Assembly (NCBI RefSeq): GCF_900880625.1 | Contig: NZ_CAAHFB010000001.1 | Span: 744,001-808,000, forward strand | DNA from: Halorhabdus rudnickae | GTDB lineage: Archaea > Halobacteriota > Halobacteria > Halobacteriales > Haloarculaceae | Direction of reading: 5' to 3' | DNA: 64,000 bases | In this document: piece after piece, positions 27,610 to 35,792 of the stretch | How positions within the stretch are numbered: the first letter of the stretch is position 1 | Layout of the letters: every line of letters begins with the position of its first letter | Position numbers and translations under genes: made by a program | Notes under the pieces: generated by a model | What the model was told of the DNA's origin: nothing | Seen by the model: only the letters and a program-made list of their open reading frames with translations | Databases searched by the model: none

Positions 27610-28152
27610 TTAGTCACCCCACACGTCGTCGGCCTCGTCGGCGAGCTGGCGGCCGATGCACTCGATGTAGTCGTTCGCACTGGAGAGATCGGCGTGGCCC
27701 ATGGTCTGGCGGATGAATTGGGCGGTCGCACCGTTCCGGGCGATCAGCGTCCCGTAGGTGTGACGGAGGACGTGCGGTGTCACGCGCTTGCGGAGATCCG
27801 TTTGCTCGGCCACGCGCACGACGCGTTCGTAGATCGCCTTCCGGGTGACGCCGACCGCTTCGTTGCGTTTGAAGAACTCCCGCATCACCCGCAGCGTGTC
27901 GGGATCGCGGATCGGCACGGTCCGGGCGGCGTCGTCGGTCTTGGGCGTCCAGCCGTCGGCTTCGGCCGGCACCCGGAGGTGTTCGTGCTGCCAGTCGATC
28001 CACTCACTCCGTAGGTGAGCGAACTCGTCGGCCCGGAGGCCAGTGTGGGCGAGCGTCCGGACAGTAAACTCGTGGTCGAGGTCCATCCCGCTGGCTGCCT
28101 CGAGGAGGCGATCGAGTTCGTCGTCATCGAGGGGTTCGCGTTTCCAACTCAT
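27610..28152 (-). CDS. Stand-alone tyrosine recombinase (integrase catalytic domain)
   Basis: A 180-residue protein. The catalytic set is complete: Arg in HTGLRADEFAHL, Lys in TPKTDDAARTVPI, His-x-x-Arg in TPHVLRHTYGTL, His in MGHADLSSA and Tyr in NDYIE. It lacks the N-terminal core-binding (SAM-like) domain of most integrases. Minimal recombinases of this kind occur in haloarchaeal pleolipoviruses and plasmids. No tRNA target lies beside it, and I found no att repeat nearby. It is convergent with the toxin-antitoxin genes. Confidence 0.85.
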   Translation of the reverse strand: MSWKREPLDDDELDRLLEAASGMDLDHEFTVRTLAHTGLRADEFAHLRSEWIDWQHEHLRVPAEADGWTPKTDDAARTVPIRDPDTLRVMREFFKRNEAVGVTRKAIYERVVRVAEQTDLRKRVTPHVLRHTYGTLIARNGATAQFIRQTMGHADLSSANDYIECIGRQLADEADDVWGD

Positions 28153-28236
28153 GTGACATCCACGCCGGGACTGTCCGAGAGAGGTTACAAAAGACAGGTC
28201 ACTCCCCCGGTGATCACGGCGAAATTGGGGGTGGCG

Positions 28237-28262
28237 GGTAACAGTCCAAAAACACTGTTACC
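28237..28262. repeat. 9-bp inverted repeat upstream of the PGF-CTERM gene
   Basis: GGTAACAGT and ACTGTTACC with an 8-base A/C-rich spacer. It lies between the divergent integrase and PQQ-protein genes, with a TATA-like TTATAAAT at about 28315. A regulator operator is possible. Confidence 0.45.
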
Positions 28263-28362
28263 TGTTGAGAGGGCCGTAAACGTCGTCGCAAGACAAGAAA
28301 GATCCTGTCCACCAAGTTATAAATCAGAAGTTTTTCGTTGTGTTCAAGTGTCCCTTCATAGC

Positions 28363-28980
28363 ATGGACCGCTGGCACCGACGTGACGTGTTGAAGTCCGG
28401 CGCGGCGCTGGGGGCTGGCAGCCTCTCTCTTACGACGACCACGAGCGTGCGGGCCGCGCCCGGCCAGCAAGAGTGGGTCTTCGAGACGGGCTGGGAGGGG
28501 GTCTTCTCGCCGACGGTGGTGGACGGCACTGTCTTCGTCGGGGCTCGGGATTCCACCCTGTACGCAGTGGACACGAAGACAGGCGAACAACAGTGGGCCC
28601 ACAATCCTGGTGCTGATGTGGACAGTTCACCGACAGTGGTAGATGGGACGCTATATGTTGGATCAAAGGGTGTGTTTGCGGTGGATGCAGGTGTCTCAGG
28701 TTCTAGTGAAGGGTCACGGGCGATGCTCGAAGCACTGGGTCATCACGGAGACTGGCAGCATGCTGGTCAGTCCATCGATATTTCGACACCAACACCAACT
28801 GAGACTCCAACGCAGAAGCCATCACAGTCACCGACGCAGACAGCCACGGAGACGCCGGGCCAACCAGCCACGGAGACGACAAGTGTGAGCGGGCCAGGGT
28901 TTGGCGTGGTGGCTGCGCTGACGAGCCTCGGTGGCGCAGGCTATCTGCTCTCGTCACGTGCAAGCAAGAACGACGACTAA
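28363..28980 (+). CDS. Short Tat-exported PQQ-repeat protein with PGF-CTERM anchor
   Basis: A 205-residue protein starting at 28363 so that the Tat signal RRDVLKSGAALGAG lies at the N-terminus. Two beta-propeller-type PQQ repeats follow (SPTVVDGTVFVGARDSTLYA, then DTKTGEQQW, and SPTVVDGTLYVGS), then a Thr/Pro-rich stalk. It ends with PGFGVVAALTSLGGAGYLLS and a short charged tail, the PGF-CTERM sorting signal for archaeosortase A. Full propellers have seven or eight repeats, so this is an internally deleted form, or only a short adhesin. Confidence 0.8.
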   Translation: MDRWHRRDVLKSGAALGAGSLSLTTTTSVRAAPGQQEWVFETGWEGVFSPTVVDGTVFVGARDSTLYAVDTKTGEQQWAHNPGADVDSSPTVVDGTLYVGSKGVFAVDAGVSGSSEGSRAMLEALGHHGDWQHAGQSIDISTPTPTETPTQKPSQSPTQTATETPGQPATETTSVSGPGFGVVAALTSLGGAGYLLSSRASKNDD

Positions 28981-29321
28981 TGCAGACAGGGACCACCCCC
29001 TCGGGATCTCTCCCGCTGACTAAACAATTGTAGTGAGCACTCGGATTTGACTGATTCTGGATCTAACCCTGTGCAAGATACGCGCATTGTATCTTGCAGC
29101 CGATTCCTGATGGAGTTCTGGTAGCTCACTATCTTGAGGAACTGATCGCTACATGTGACTCCCAGGGTACACACGTCGAGAATATCAGTTCTCTCGATAT
29201 GCACACGAGTCGCTCGCGAGCGTGTGCGTAATGCGCGGGTGTCTTCGGAGAGGGGTGCATGCGGTCAGTGAACCTCAATGGAAACAAAGTATTTACCGAA
29301 GGTAACTGTCGAACCAATATA
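28981..29321. other. Intergenic region with a strong hairpin
   Basis: About 340 bases without a gene. A perfect hairpin GCAAGATAC/GTATCTTGC lies at 29073-29097 and may act as a terminator or structured leader. A GCGAGCG-rich stretch lies near 29211-29223. An AATATAA element just before the next ATG can serve as TATA box only for a further-downstream start. Confidence 0.4.
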
Positions 29322-29699
29322 ATGGCTCTATTGTCACGACGAGAGTACCTCCATTTATCGGGAGCAGCAGCAGCCTCAACCGGTTGTCTCGGGTTTGAGA
29401 ATAACGACGTACCGGATTTAGCAATTTTCAACCGTCGGGATCAGGAAACTACAATTACTACGCTGGTTACTCGTCTTTCCGACAACCGAGACATCCTAAA
29501 TAATACCATCACGATACTGAAAGATGGCAATCACGCGTACGAAAATCCAATCAACAGAGAAGGGGTACATCGTATTCGTGTATCCACTGAAGACGGCCAG
29601 GAAAACCAGTATGAATGGGACGCTCCATCGGATGAAGCATATGGCATTCACATCACGATAGATGGAGAAAATATAGAATATAGCGAGGTTGTGGCGTAA
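29322..29699 (+). CDS. Tat-exported small lipoprotein, function unknown
   Basis: A 125-residue protein. The N-terminus LLSRREYLHLSGAAAASTGC has twin arginines and a lipobox-like ASTGC, so it should be a membrane-anchored lipoprotein exported by the Tat route. The mature part is beta-rich (TTLVTRLSDNR, HRIRVSTEDGQ, GIHITIDGENIEYSEVV). Proteins of this size and layout are common in haloarchaea without known role. The ATG at 29322 is chosen for the signal sequence. Confidence 0.7.
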   Translation: MALLSRREYLHLSGAAAASTGCLGFENNDVPDLAIFNRRDQETTITTLVTRLSDNRDILNNTITILKDGNHAYENPINREGVHRIRVSTEDGQENQYEWDAPSDEAYGIHITIDGENIEYSEVVA

Positions 29700-29855
29700 C
29701 TTCATGCTCTAACCCGAAGCACGGTTCGAGAGTGGACAGACTTGATACTATCTTCAATTCACTCAACGCTGAGACAAACAAGTGGTACGTATACTCCCTG
29801 AGCAGTTGTTTTCACTCCTCGCATAGAACACACCATCTTGGAAATAGTTCTATGA

Positions 29856-30029
29856 CGCGCTCTCTATGGCGATCAGGTCGATATCGGCGAGGAGGCCCCG
29901 AACCCGCGCGGTGAGCCGTGCCACAAACACTGCTGGGCAGGCTACACGGGTACGCCTGACTGGTTCGTCGACCACGTGTATAAGCATCAGCGAGTAGGGA
30001 GACGATGCCGTGCGGACCCGTTTTCGTGA
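29856..30029 (+). pseudogene. Gene fragment with Cys/His residues, unknown
   Basis: A 57-codon open frame between TGA at 29853-29855 and TGA at 30027-30029, without a start codon. It reads YGDQVDIGEEAPNPRGEPCH, then KHCWAGYTGTPDWFVDHVYK, protein-like with a Cys-His cluster. It is probably a piece of a decayed gene. I do not recognise the family. Confidence 0.35.
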
Positions 30030-30101
30030 ACGTGAGTGGGTTGCAGCGGGAAGCCTGAGTTGCAGGACACCGACTACACAGCTGTCGTCGATTCTCCAGA
30101 G

Positions 30102-30383
30102 TCACGGCGCTACGGCAGCTGTATCGCCAGCCGCTGGATCGAACGGGAGATTGATGATGAGTTCGTCGAACCAGACGATCGGCCGCTTACGCTGGCCGTC
30201 CTCCTCGAAGAAAATAATGCCAAGCTGGGCGAGCCGACTGAGTTCCTCGTGGACGTTCTTCACGTCCCGGTCGACAACGCGTGCGGTCTCGTTGATGCTG
30301 GCTGGCTCTTCTTGGCGGATGATCTCGATGAGATCGAGAAGCTCAAACAGCAGGGTGAGGTCTACGAGCCCCGGACCGATCAT
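30102..30383 (-). CDS. HTH DNA-binding protein, HVO_A0114-like, N-truncated
   Basis: A 93-residue winged-helix protein. EPASINETARVVDRDVKNVH and LGIIFFEEDGQRKRPIVWFD match the HTH and wing of haloarchaeal HVO_A0114-type putative regulators, which end in a short strand such as DELIINLPF. The family's usual N-terminal strand and linker are missing. The ATG at 30383 arises inside a remnant that also carries part of a response regulator, so the gene may be a chimera or a relic. Confidence 0.6.
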   Translation of the reverse strand: MIGPGLVDLTLLFELLDLIEIIRQEEPASINETARVVDRDVKNVHEELSRLAQLGIIFFEEDGQRKRPIVWFDELIINLPFDPAAGDTAAVAP

Positions 30384-30537
30384 CTCCGGACGACGTGAGA
30401 CTACTGAACCACGGACCGACCATTTGTGGACGCTTCAACCGATCGTCTTCGCGTTCGAGGAACGTCGCTGCCATCTCGGCGAAATCCGGCTCGTCATCGA
30501 CGTGGAGAATCCGAATCGTTTCCGAATCATCACCCAT
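30343..30537 (-). pseudogene. N-terminal stub of a response regulator
   Basis: The first 30 codons, DSETIRILHVDDEPDFAEMA and ATFLERED, are the start of a receiver domain with the acidic DD pocket. The phosphoacceptor Asp and the rest of the domain are absent. The frame then runs into unrelated residues and overlaps the HTH remnant. A deletion probably fused the two genes. Two similar stretches, GGACCGATCATCTCC (30374) and GGACCGACCATTTG (30413), lie near the joint. Confidence 0.6.
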
Positions 30538-30782
30538 GTATTGAAGCTCGTTACTTAATTATCAGAGTGAATTTACTTAAGAGAATGGGGAAATCTAATC
30601 GATAACGACAAAGAAGAATGCGCTCGAGTCGAGATCGCGCCGGAAATAGATGCTGAGAAATGATACAGCACTATCTCTAATAGCGTGTCACAGAAACATT
30701 TACAGTCGATTTACTGCGGACAGTCTGGAGTGATGAATGTGAAAATTATGAACTTACGCTCTTGTGTAGCACATTGTTGATT

Positions 30783-31668
30783 TCACAGTGTTGCTTTGAT
30801 GGCGTGTTTGAGCGCGTCTCGTCCCGGTTTTCGATATAACTCTCGGCGGAGCTGGAACGCTCTGAGATACTGCGTCAACTTGTCCTTGGAGATGCCTCGA
30901 TGGGGCGAGAGCCACGCGTCGCTGACGCGACGCGTGGCTCTCGCAGGTGTTGACGTGTACCTCGTCGTCGGCGTATTCGCCGTCACCGTGGACGACGTAT
31001 TCACGGTCGAATGCGTCGTCATCTTCGAGCGGTTCGTACGCCCGAAAGCCGTCGGTATAGACCGTGATTGACTCCTCTTTGCGGTCAGCAAGCAGGAGTC
31101 GAATCGTCGATTCGTCAGCGGCTTTCGCTGGGATCACGTACCGCAGTCCGGTGCCGCGATCAGCGATGATGAATACGGGTGGCTTGTCGCCATCGTACGA
31201 ACCTCGCCCACGCGTGGACAGGCCACGCGAGCGCGACGGTCGGTCGCGCTCGCGGCCTTTCTTCCCGGCAGAGACGTACACTTCGTCGATTTCGACTGGC
31301 CCGACGAGATCGAGGGAAGGCGCATCGAGCGCTCGGGCAAAGCGCTCGATGCGCCGGTGGATCGTCTTGTGTGTCACCTCGATTTCGCACTGTAACTGCC
31401 GGAGACTCGTTTTGAACCGGAGAAACGCATAGATCGAGAACAACCACCGGCGGAGTGCAACTTTCGAGTGAGCGAAAATCGTGCCGGTCTTGTCGTTGAA
31501 CGTGCGGTCGCAATTCTTACAGAGATACCGTTGAAACTCTCTGTAGCTGCCGTTTCTGACCGTGCGGTCAGAACGGCAGCGAGGACAGGTAACACCGTCA
31601 CGCCAGCGAACCTGTTGGAGCAGGTCCGCTGCGAGCGATTCCGACCCAAACACGTCTAGCGGAATCAT
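30783..31668 (-). pseudogene. IS1595 (ISXO2-like) transposase, frameshifted
   Basis: From 31668 the protein has an N-terminal zinc ribbon (CPRCRSDRT...CKNCDRTF), an HTH (KTSLRQLQCEIEVTHKTIHR) and the catalytic core VEIDEVYV and VYTDGFRAY. After VHVNTCESHAS the frame is lost at a perfect palindrome (30905-30944). The second frame then resumes with WLSPHRGISKDKLTQYLRAF and ends at 30783 with ALKHAIKATL. The first frame runs on to 30754 in unrelated residues. The gene is therefore broken in its last fifth. Confidence 0.85.
30905..30944. repeat. 18-bp perfect palindrome at the transposase frameshift
   Basis: Arms GCGAGAGCCACGCGTCGC (30905-30922) and its exact reverse complement (30927-30944) with a TGAC loop. 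It coincides with the site where the transposase changes frame. This suggests that an imperfect palindrome was turned into a perfect one by template switching. Confidence 0.85.
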
Positions 31669-31745
31669 TCGTGTCGGGCACCGCTGACGCGGTGCCCTTG
31701 TCCTCTTTGACTCGATAGCTACCGCTCAGCAGTATCAACAATCGC

Positions 31746-32024
31746 CTACGGATGAGCGTTCTTCAAAGAGGTCCCCATCGATTTCAACTCTTCGTGGTGG
31801 CAGATGGATGCTATCTAATGAACTGACGCATAATTCGATATAGGGGCTTTCTGTTGGACACCGTTCGTGTTCTTTTCCACGAATGTAGTCCGCTAACCCT
31901 CTACAGCCCCGGATTCTCCTCTTTGGAAAATAGACGGGCAGAATCGGTTGAAACGGCTTATTCTTGATATCGTCACACGCAATCGAAAGAAGTCTTTTTA
32001 GCTGGTCAAGGCGAGTATACGATC
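31746..32024 (+). promoter_or_regulatory. Spacer and promoter of the glycan cluster
   Basis: No gene is seen. A TATA-like CTTTTTA lies at 31994-32000, 25-31 bases before the ATG of the first sulfatase-like gene. The mobile region ends here and the glycan cluster starts. Confidence 0.45.
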
Positions 32025-33401
32025 ATGGTCGAAACGGGACCGAACGTTCTCCTCATCATTCTCGACAGTGCTCGTGCGAAAAACGCGAGCCTCCTCGGGT
32101 ATCATCGTGAGACGACCCCGTTCCTCGAATCGTTCGCCGAAACCGCGACCACCTACACGCAAGCACGGGCACCGGCTGGAAGGAGTCTGCCCAGTCATGC
32201 GAGTATTTTTTCGGGGTTGCTCCCACAGGAGCACGGCATCAATGACCTCAATAGCAAACTCTCACGGGAGGCGAATATCTTCGGTCAGCTACGCAATCGA
32301 GGCTATGAAACTGGGCTATTTACGGACAACCCGTATCTTACGGATCTCGATACTGGGCTTTCCGATAGTATCGATCTTGTCGAGAACAATAGAGACCTCT
32401 ATCAGGAGGGTGAATCCCCGTCAGCGTTCGTCGAGGAAGCGTCTCTGAACCGGATGGCGTTCTTCCGCCGGGCACTCAACAGTTCTGCCCCTGGAAAATC
32501 CCTCCTCAACGGCGCTGCCTGGATGTTGAAGTGGCGATTCCCACGACTGGCTCCGACGGGGACTGTCTTCTCCCGTGGATTCACGTATGCGGAACGCTTC
32601 GAGGAGTGGTATACCGGGACGGACCGTCCATGGGCCGCATGTATCAACCTGATGGATACACACGTCCCGTTCCGGCCTGGTGAGCAGTATGACCGCTGGA
32701 ACACGAGTGATTCGAGGAAAGCGTACAAGCGTGCGGATATGGATCGTATCCAGGACGGCGAACGATGGAAACATTCTCTTCTCGAAAACCGTTACGACGG
32801 GACAATACGGCAGGCTGATGCTGTTGTCGAGGAAATCATCACCGATCTACGTAAGTCCGGAGAACTAGCAGACACGTTCGTGGTCGTCACCGCGGATCAC
32901 GGCGAAGGCTTCGGTGAGCGCCATCCCGTTCACGGGGCTCCTTCGATCGGTCACGGCGACGCAGTGGATGAGACACTGCTTCATGTCCCGCTTGTGGTAC
33001 AGTCACCTGAACAATCAGACGGTGTGGTCGTTGAAGACCCAGTCGGTCTCGTTGACTTCCCGAGAGCGGTCGAACGTGTCATCGACGGTCAGACAGACGG
33101 GCCGACTTTCGAGACGGATCGCACACTATTTGCAGGTGGATTCGAAAATAACGCTTCGATAGACGTGGCCTACGAGAAGCATGAGTCTCAGGGCGTTCGC
33201 AAATACGTCCGGGGCAACCAAGGAACATGGACACTCCACGCACCGACTCCGCGAGCTTCCTATCAGGTAAGTGAGCGCATTCCGGACGGTATCGCGGATG
33301 CCATGGATTCTCTTTCACAGGAGTCCGTTACTAGTGAAGCCGACTCGGCGGTCCCGGAACCGACGAAACAACAGCTCAGTGCGCTCGGTTACACGGAGTG
33401 A
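32025..33401 (+). CDS. Sulfatase-like hydrolase/transferase (alkaline phosphatase superfamily)
   Basis: A 458-residue protein. Metal and active-site segments are NVLLIILDSARAKNASLLGY, the nucleophile region AGRSLPSHASIFSGLLPQEHG, NLMDTHVPF and VTADHGEGFGE with a later GHGDAVDETLLHVPLVV. A sulfatase needs C/S-x-P-x-R; here the segment is S-L-P-S-H, so formylglycine chemistry is doubtful. A phosphotransferase or atypical sulfatase acting on surface glycan is possible. It is the first of five superfamily genes in a row and ends with the LSALGYTE tail. Confidence 0.85.
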   Translation: MVETGPNVLLIILDSARAKNASLLGYHRETTPFLESFAETATTYTQARAPAGRSLPSHASIFSGLLPQEHGINDLNSKLSREANIFGQLRNRGYETGLFTDNPYLTDLDTGLSDSIDLVENNRDLYQEGESPSAFVEEASLNRMAFFRRALNSSAPGKSLLNGAAWMLKWRFPRLAPTGTVFSRGFTYAERFEEWYTGTDRPWAACINLMDTHVPFRPGEQYDRWNTSDSRKAYKRADMDRIQDGERWKHSLLENRYDGTIRQADAVVEEIITDLRKSGELADTFVVVTADHGEGFGERHPVHGAPSIGHGDAVDETLLHVPLVVQSPEQSDGVVVEDPVGLVDFPRAVERVIDGQTDGPTFETDRTLFAGGFENNASIDVAYEKHESQGVRKYVRGNQGTWTLHAPTPRASYQVSERIPDGIADAMDSLSQESVTSEADSAVPEPTKQQLSALGYTE

Positions 33402-33407
33402 TGTGGT

Positions 33408-34748
33408 ATGGATACGATATTGATCACTGTCGATGCGTTACGTGCGGATCATCTCTCGCAGTATGGGGCTAAGCGGGAGACGATGCCCGTTCTCGATGAG
33501 ATGTTCGGGACAGGGGCCGTCCGATACGAGAACGCGTTCTCGAACGGTACCCACACCGGAATTTCTTTGCCGTCGATGCTGAGTTCGCGGTATCTTGCCG
33601 ATCAGCCGGCAAAGCGGGGTCCGACTGTCGCTGACGCCCTTCCCGATGCGGTGGCCAGTGTCGGCGTCCACTCCAATACGTACTTTGGGGCGCGTATCGG
33701 TCGACCGTCCGGATTTGATGTGATGGAAGATTTCGAGATGGCGAGTGCTGAGCAAGCGGAGTCGGTTCGGTCGACCCCACACCGGATCTTTCGGAAGACG
33801 ATGGATGCAGTTCGACCGACAGTGGAGCATCTCGGGATCAGAGACCTCGCAGAGGCAGTTCAACAGAAGATCTTTCCGGCGCGGTTCATTCACGAGTCGA
33901 CAGCTTACGAGAGAGGCAAGCGGACGACCGACCGTGCCTTGGAATTGGCCGCGAAAGTAGATGGCGATCTGTTCCTGTGGGTTCACTATATGGACCCACA
34001 TCGTCCGTTCTGTATGCACATCTCAGACCCAGCATACGTCGATCGGCATCTTTCAAGCGACGAGATTCATGACTTGATGTCAAGAGCGGGAATTACCCCG
34101 GAGTCCCTGTCGGACTCCGAACGGGGTTTGATTCGCGACCTCTATGACTCCGAACTGCGTTACACCTCCGAACAGATCAGCCGGCTCGTAGCGGGCCTCC
34201 GCAAACAGGGTCGTTGGGACGGTGCCCAGGTGATCTTCACGGCGGATCACGGCGAGGAGTTCGGGGAACACGGATATTATTTCCACCGAAATCGCCCATA
34301 CGATGAACTCATCCACGTTCCCCTGTTCGTCCGAGGTCCGAACACGGCGGGCGGGACAGTCACGGAACAGAGAGAACTGCTTGACGTCGCCCCCACAATC
34401 TGTGCGGCTCACGGTGGAACGGTTCCACCAGCCTTTCTCGGTCGGCCACTCCACGAAGACGGAGATCGGCAGGTCATCGCTACTGGGTCGTTTCGTGATT
34501 CGACGCCCGTCGTGGCTGGCCGCTGGAACGGATGGAAATACATCGGCGCCGGTAAGGAAACGGAGCTATATAATCTCAGTGAGGACCCCGATGAAAATGC
34601 GAACGTAGCCGACCAACGAGCGGATCGAGTAGCGGAGTTTCAGCAGGAGATCCCGACACGACTCTGCGAGGATGACCACAGCAACGTACCGACGGACACC
34701 GACGAAGCGGTTACGGAACGACTGGCCGATCTTGGCTATCTGGAGTAG
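33408..34748 (+). CDS. Sulfatase-like hydrolase/transferase
   Basis: A 446-residue protein that follows the previous gene by six bases. It has DTILITVDALRADHLSQYG, the nucleophile region GTHTGISLPSMLSSRYL, LWVHYMDPHRPF, FTADHGEEFGEHGYYFHR and the sulfatase-type C-terminus NGWKYIGAGKETELYNLSED, then DEAVTERLADLGYLE. The Cys/Ser-x-Pro-x-Arg motif is not conserved (S-L-P-S-M). Its substrate is probably a sulfated or phosphorylated glycan made by this cluster; that is inferred from context. Confidence 0.85.
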   Translation: MDTILITVDALRADHLSQYGAKRETMPVLDEMFGTGAVRYENAFSNGTHTGISLPSMLSSRYLADQPAKRGPTVADALPDAVASVGVHSNTYFGARIGRPSGFDVMEDFEMASAEQAESVRSTPHRIFRKTMDAVRPTVEHLGIRDLAEAVQQKIFPARFIHESTAYERGKRTTDRALELAAKVDGDLFLWVHYMDPHRPFCMHISDPAYVDRHLSSDEIHDLMSRAGITPESLSDSERGLIRDLYDSELRYTSEQISRLVAGLRKQGRWDGAQVIFTADHGEEFGEHGYYFHRNRPYDELIHVPLFVRGPNTAGGTVTEQRELLDVAPTICAAHGGTVPPAFLGRPLHEDGDRQVIATGSFRDSTPVVAGRWNGWKYIGAGKETELYNLSEDPDENANVADQRADRVAEFQQEIPTRLCEDDHSNVPTDTDEAVTERLADLGYLE

Positions 34749-34793
34749 TTGTGATAGTGAAGCCTAAATACTGATTGGAGTAGTCTAGATACA

Positions 34794-35723
34794 ATGGGAT
34801 TCAGCGAGTGGGCGACAGAAACAATCGAACGCTTCCAGGAGCATTCGTTTCGCTTTGCGGCCAAGCGATCCGGGCAGGAGTTACTCACGGGCCTACTCAG
34901 AAGAGTGCCCGGCCCAGCCGGTGATCCGATTTGGGATCGAGAGTGGGACGTTTTGGTCATTCTAGATGCCTGTCGGTACGATGTATTCTCGGAACAGTAC
35001 GGGGACGCTGAATGGCTCGACCATGTCGAACCGGTCACGTCCGTGGGGAGTGCCTCACCGGAATGGATGGAGAAAACGTTTACAGAGGAGTATCATGAGG
35101 AATCCTCGGAGACGATGTACGTCACCGGAAACCCGTATTCAGAAAGTCACCTTCCCGACAGTTTTCCGGGACATGTTGACGAAGTATGGCGATACGTTTG
35201 GGACAAAGACGTCGGTACGATCCCTCCCGAGGCACTAACGAATGTGGCGGTGGAGCACTATCGATCCGGGGAATATAATCGACTCATTATTCATTACATG
35301 CAACCCCATTGGCCCTACATCAGTGATCCGATTATGTACGGGTTTGACCCGTCCCATATCACGGGCAACGGGGGTACTGAGAACCCCTTTGATAAACAGA
35401 ATCGGGGTGAAATATCGTCCGAAGAACACATGAAGCATTATGTATCTAACCTTGAGCATATTGTCGAACACTTACGAACAGAATTACTGACCGCAATCGA
35501 TGCGGAAACAGTCGTTTTGACGGCGGATCACGCGACATTGTTCGGCGACTACGGGCTGTACAAACATCCAGTCGGTGTTCCGTTGCCGGTGTTACGGCGG
35601 GTACCGTGGGCAGTCACGTCGGCATCAAACAGTGGCACTTTTGAACCCACAGACATTTCGAAGGATGATCGAAAGCCTGCGGTTGATCGAGATGAACAAC
35701 TTCGAGACCTAGGTTATCTTTGA
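34794..35723 (+). CDS. Short alkaline-phosphatase-superfamily enzyme, paralogue 1
   Basis: A 309-residue protein. Key parts are WDREWDVLVILDACRYDVF (first metal Asp), the putative nucleophile loop VTSVGSASPEWMEKTF, the substrate-side segment LIIHYMQPHWPYI and VVLTADHATLFGDYG. It ends DEQLRDLGYL. It is about 140 residues shorter than the two preceding sulfatase-like proteins and belongs to a haloarchaeal subfamily with a conserved REWDxLxILDxCR motif. Two more copies follow. Confidence 0.82.
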   Translation: MGFSEWATETIERFQEHSFRFAAKRSGQELLTGLLRRVPGPAGDPIWDREWDVLVILDACRYDVFSEQYGDAEWLDHVEPVTSVGSASPEWMEKTFTEEYHEESSETMYVTGNPYSESHLPDSFPGHVDEVWRYVWDKDVGTIPPEALTNVAVEHYRSGEYNRLIIHYMQPHWPYISDPIMYGFDPSHITGNGGTENPFDKQNRGEISSEEHMKHYVSNLEHIVEHLRTELLTAIDAETVVLTADHATLFGDYGLYKHPVGVPLPVLRRVPWAVTSASNSGTFEPTDISKDDRKPAVDRDEQLRDLGYL

Positions 35724-35792
35724 TATTGTGAATGTAGCTCCGTCCGTCCTCCATGGGATTTATTCGTAATCACTGGGTTTGGGTGCATATGT

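Larger units (their letters stand above)
30770..31745 (-). mobile_element. IS1595-family insertion sequence (degenerate)
   Basis: About 975 bases. The ends are estimated from the inverted pair ATTGTTGAT (30773-30781) and ATCAACAAT (31734-31742); exact borders are uncertain. It encodes an ISXO2-like transposase on the minus strand. A perfect hairpin GGGCACCGC-TGAC-GCGGTGCCC at 31676-31697 lies just upstream of the transposase start. Its TGAC loop is also the loop of the palindrome inside the gene. Confidence 0.65.

Noticed and set aside
27614-28003. A second 129-codon frame within the integrase gene
   Set aside because: Arg/Pro-rich out-of-frame reading of the recombinase; no start context.
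27610-28330. attL/attR pair for the recombinase
   Set aside because: I looked for a tRNA end or direct repeats beside the gene and found none, so no attachment site can be supported.
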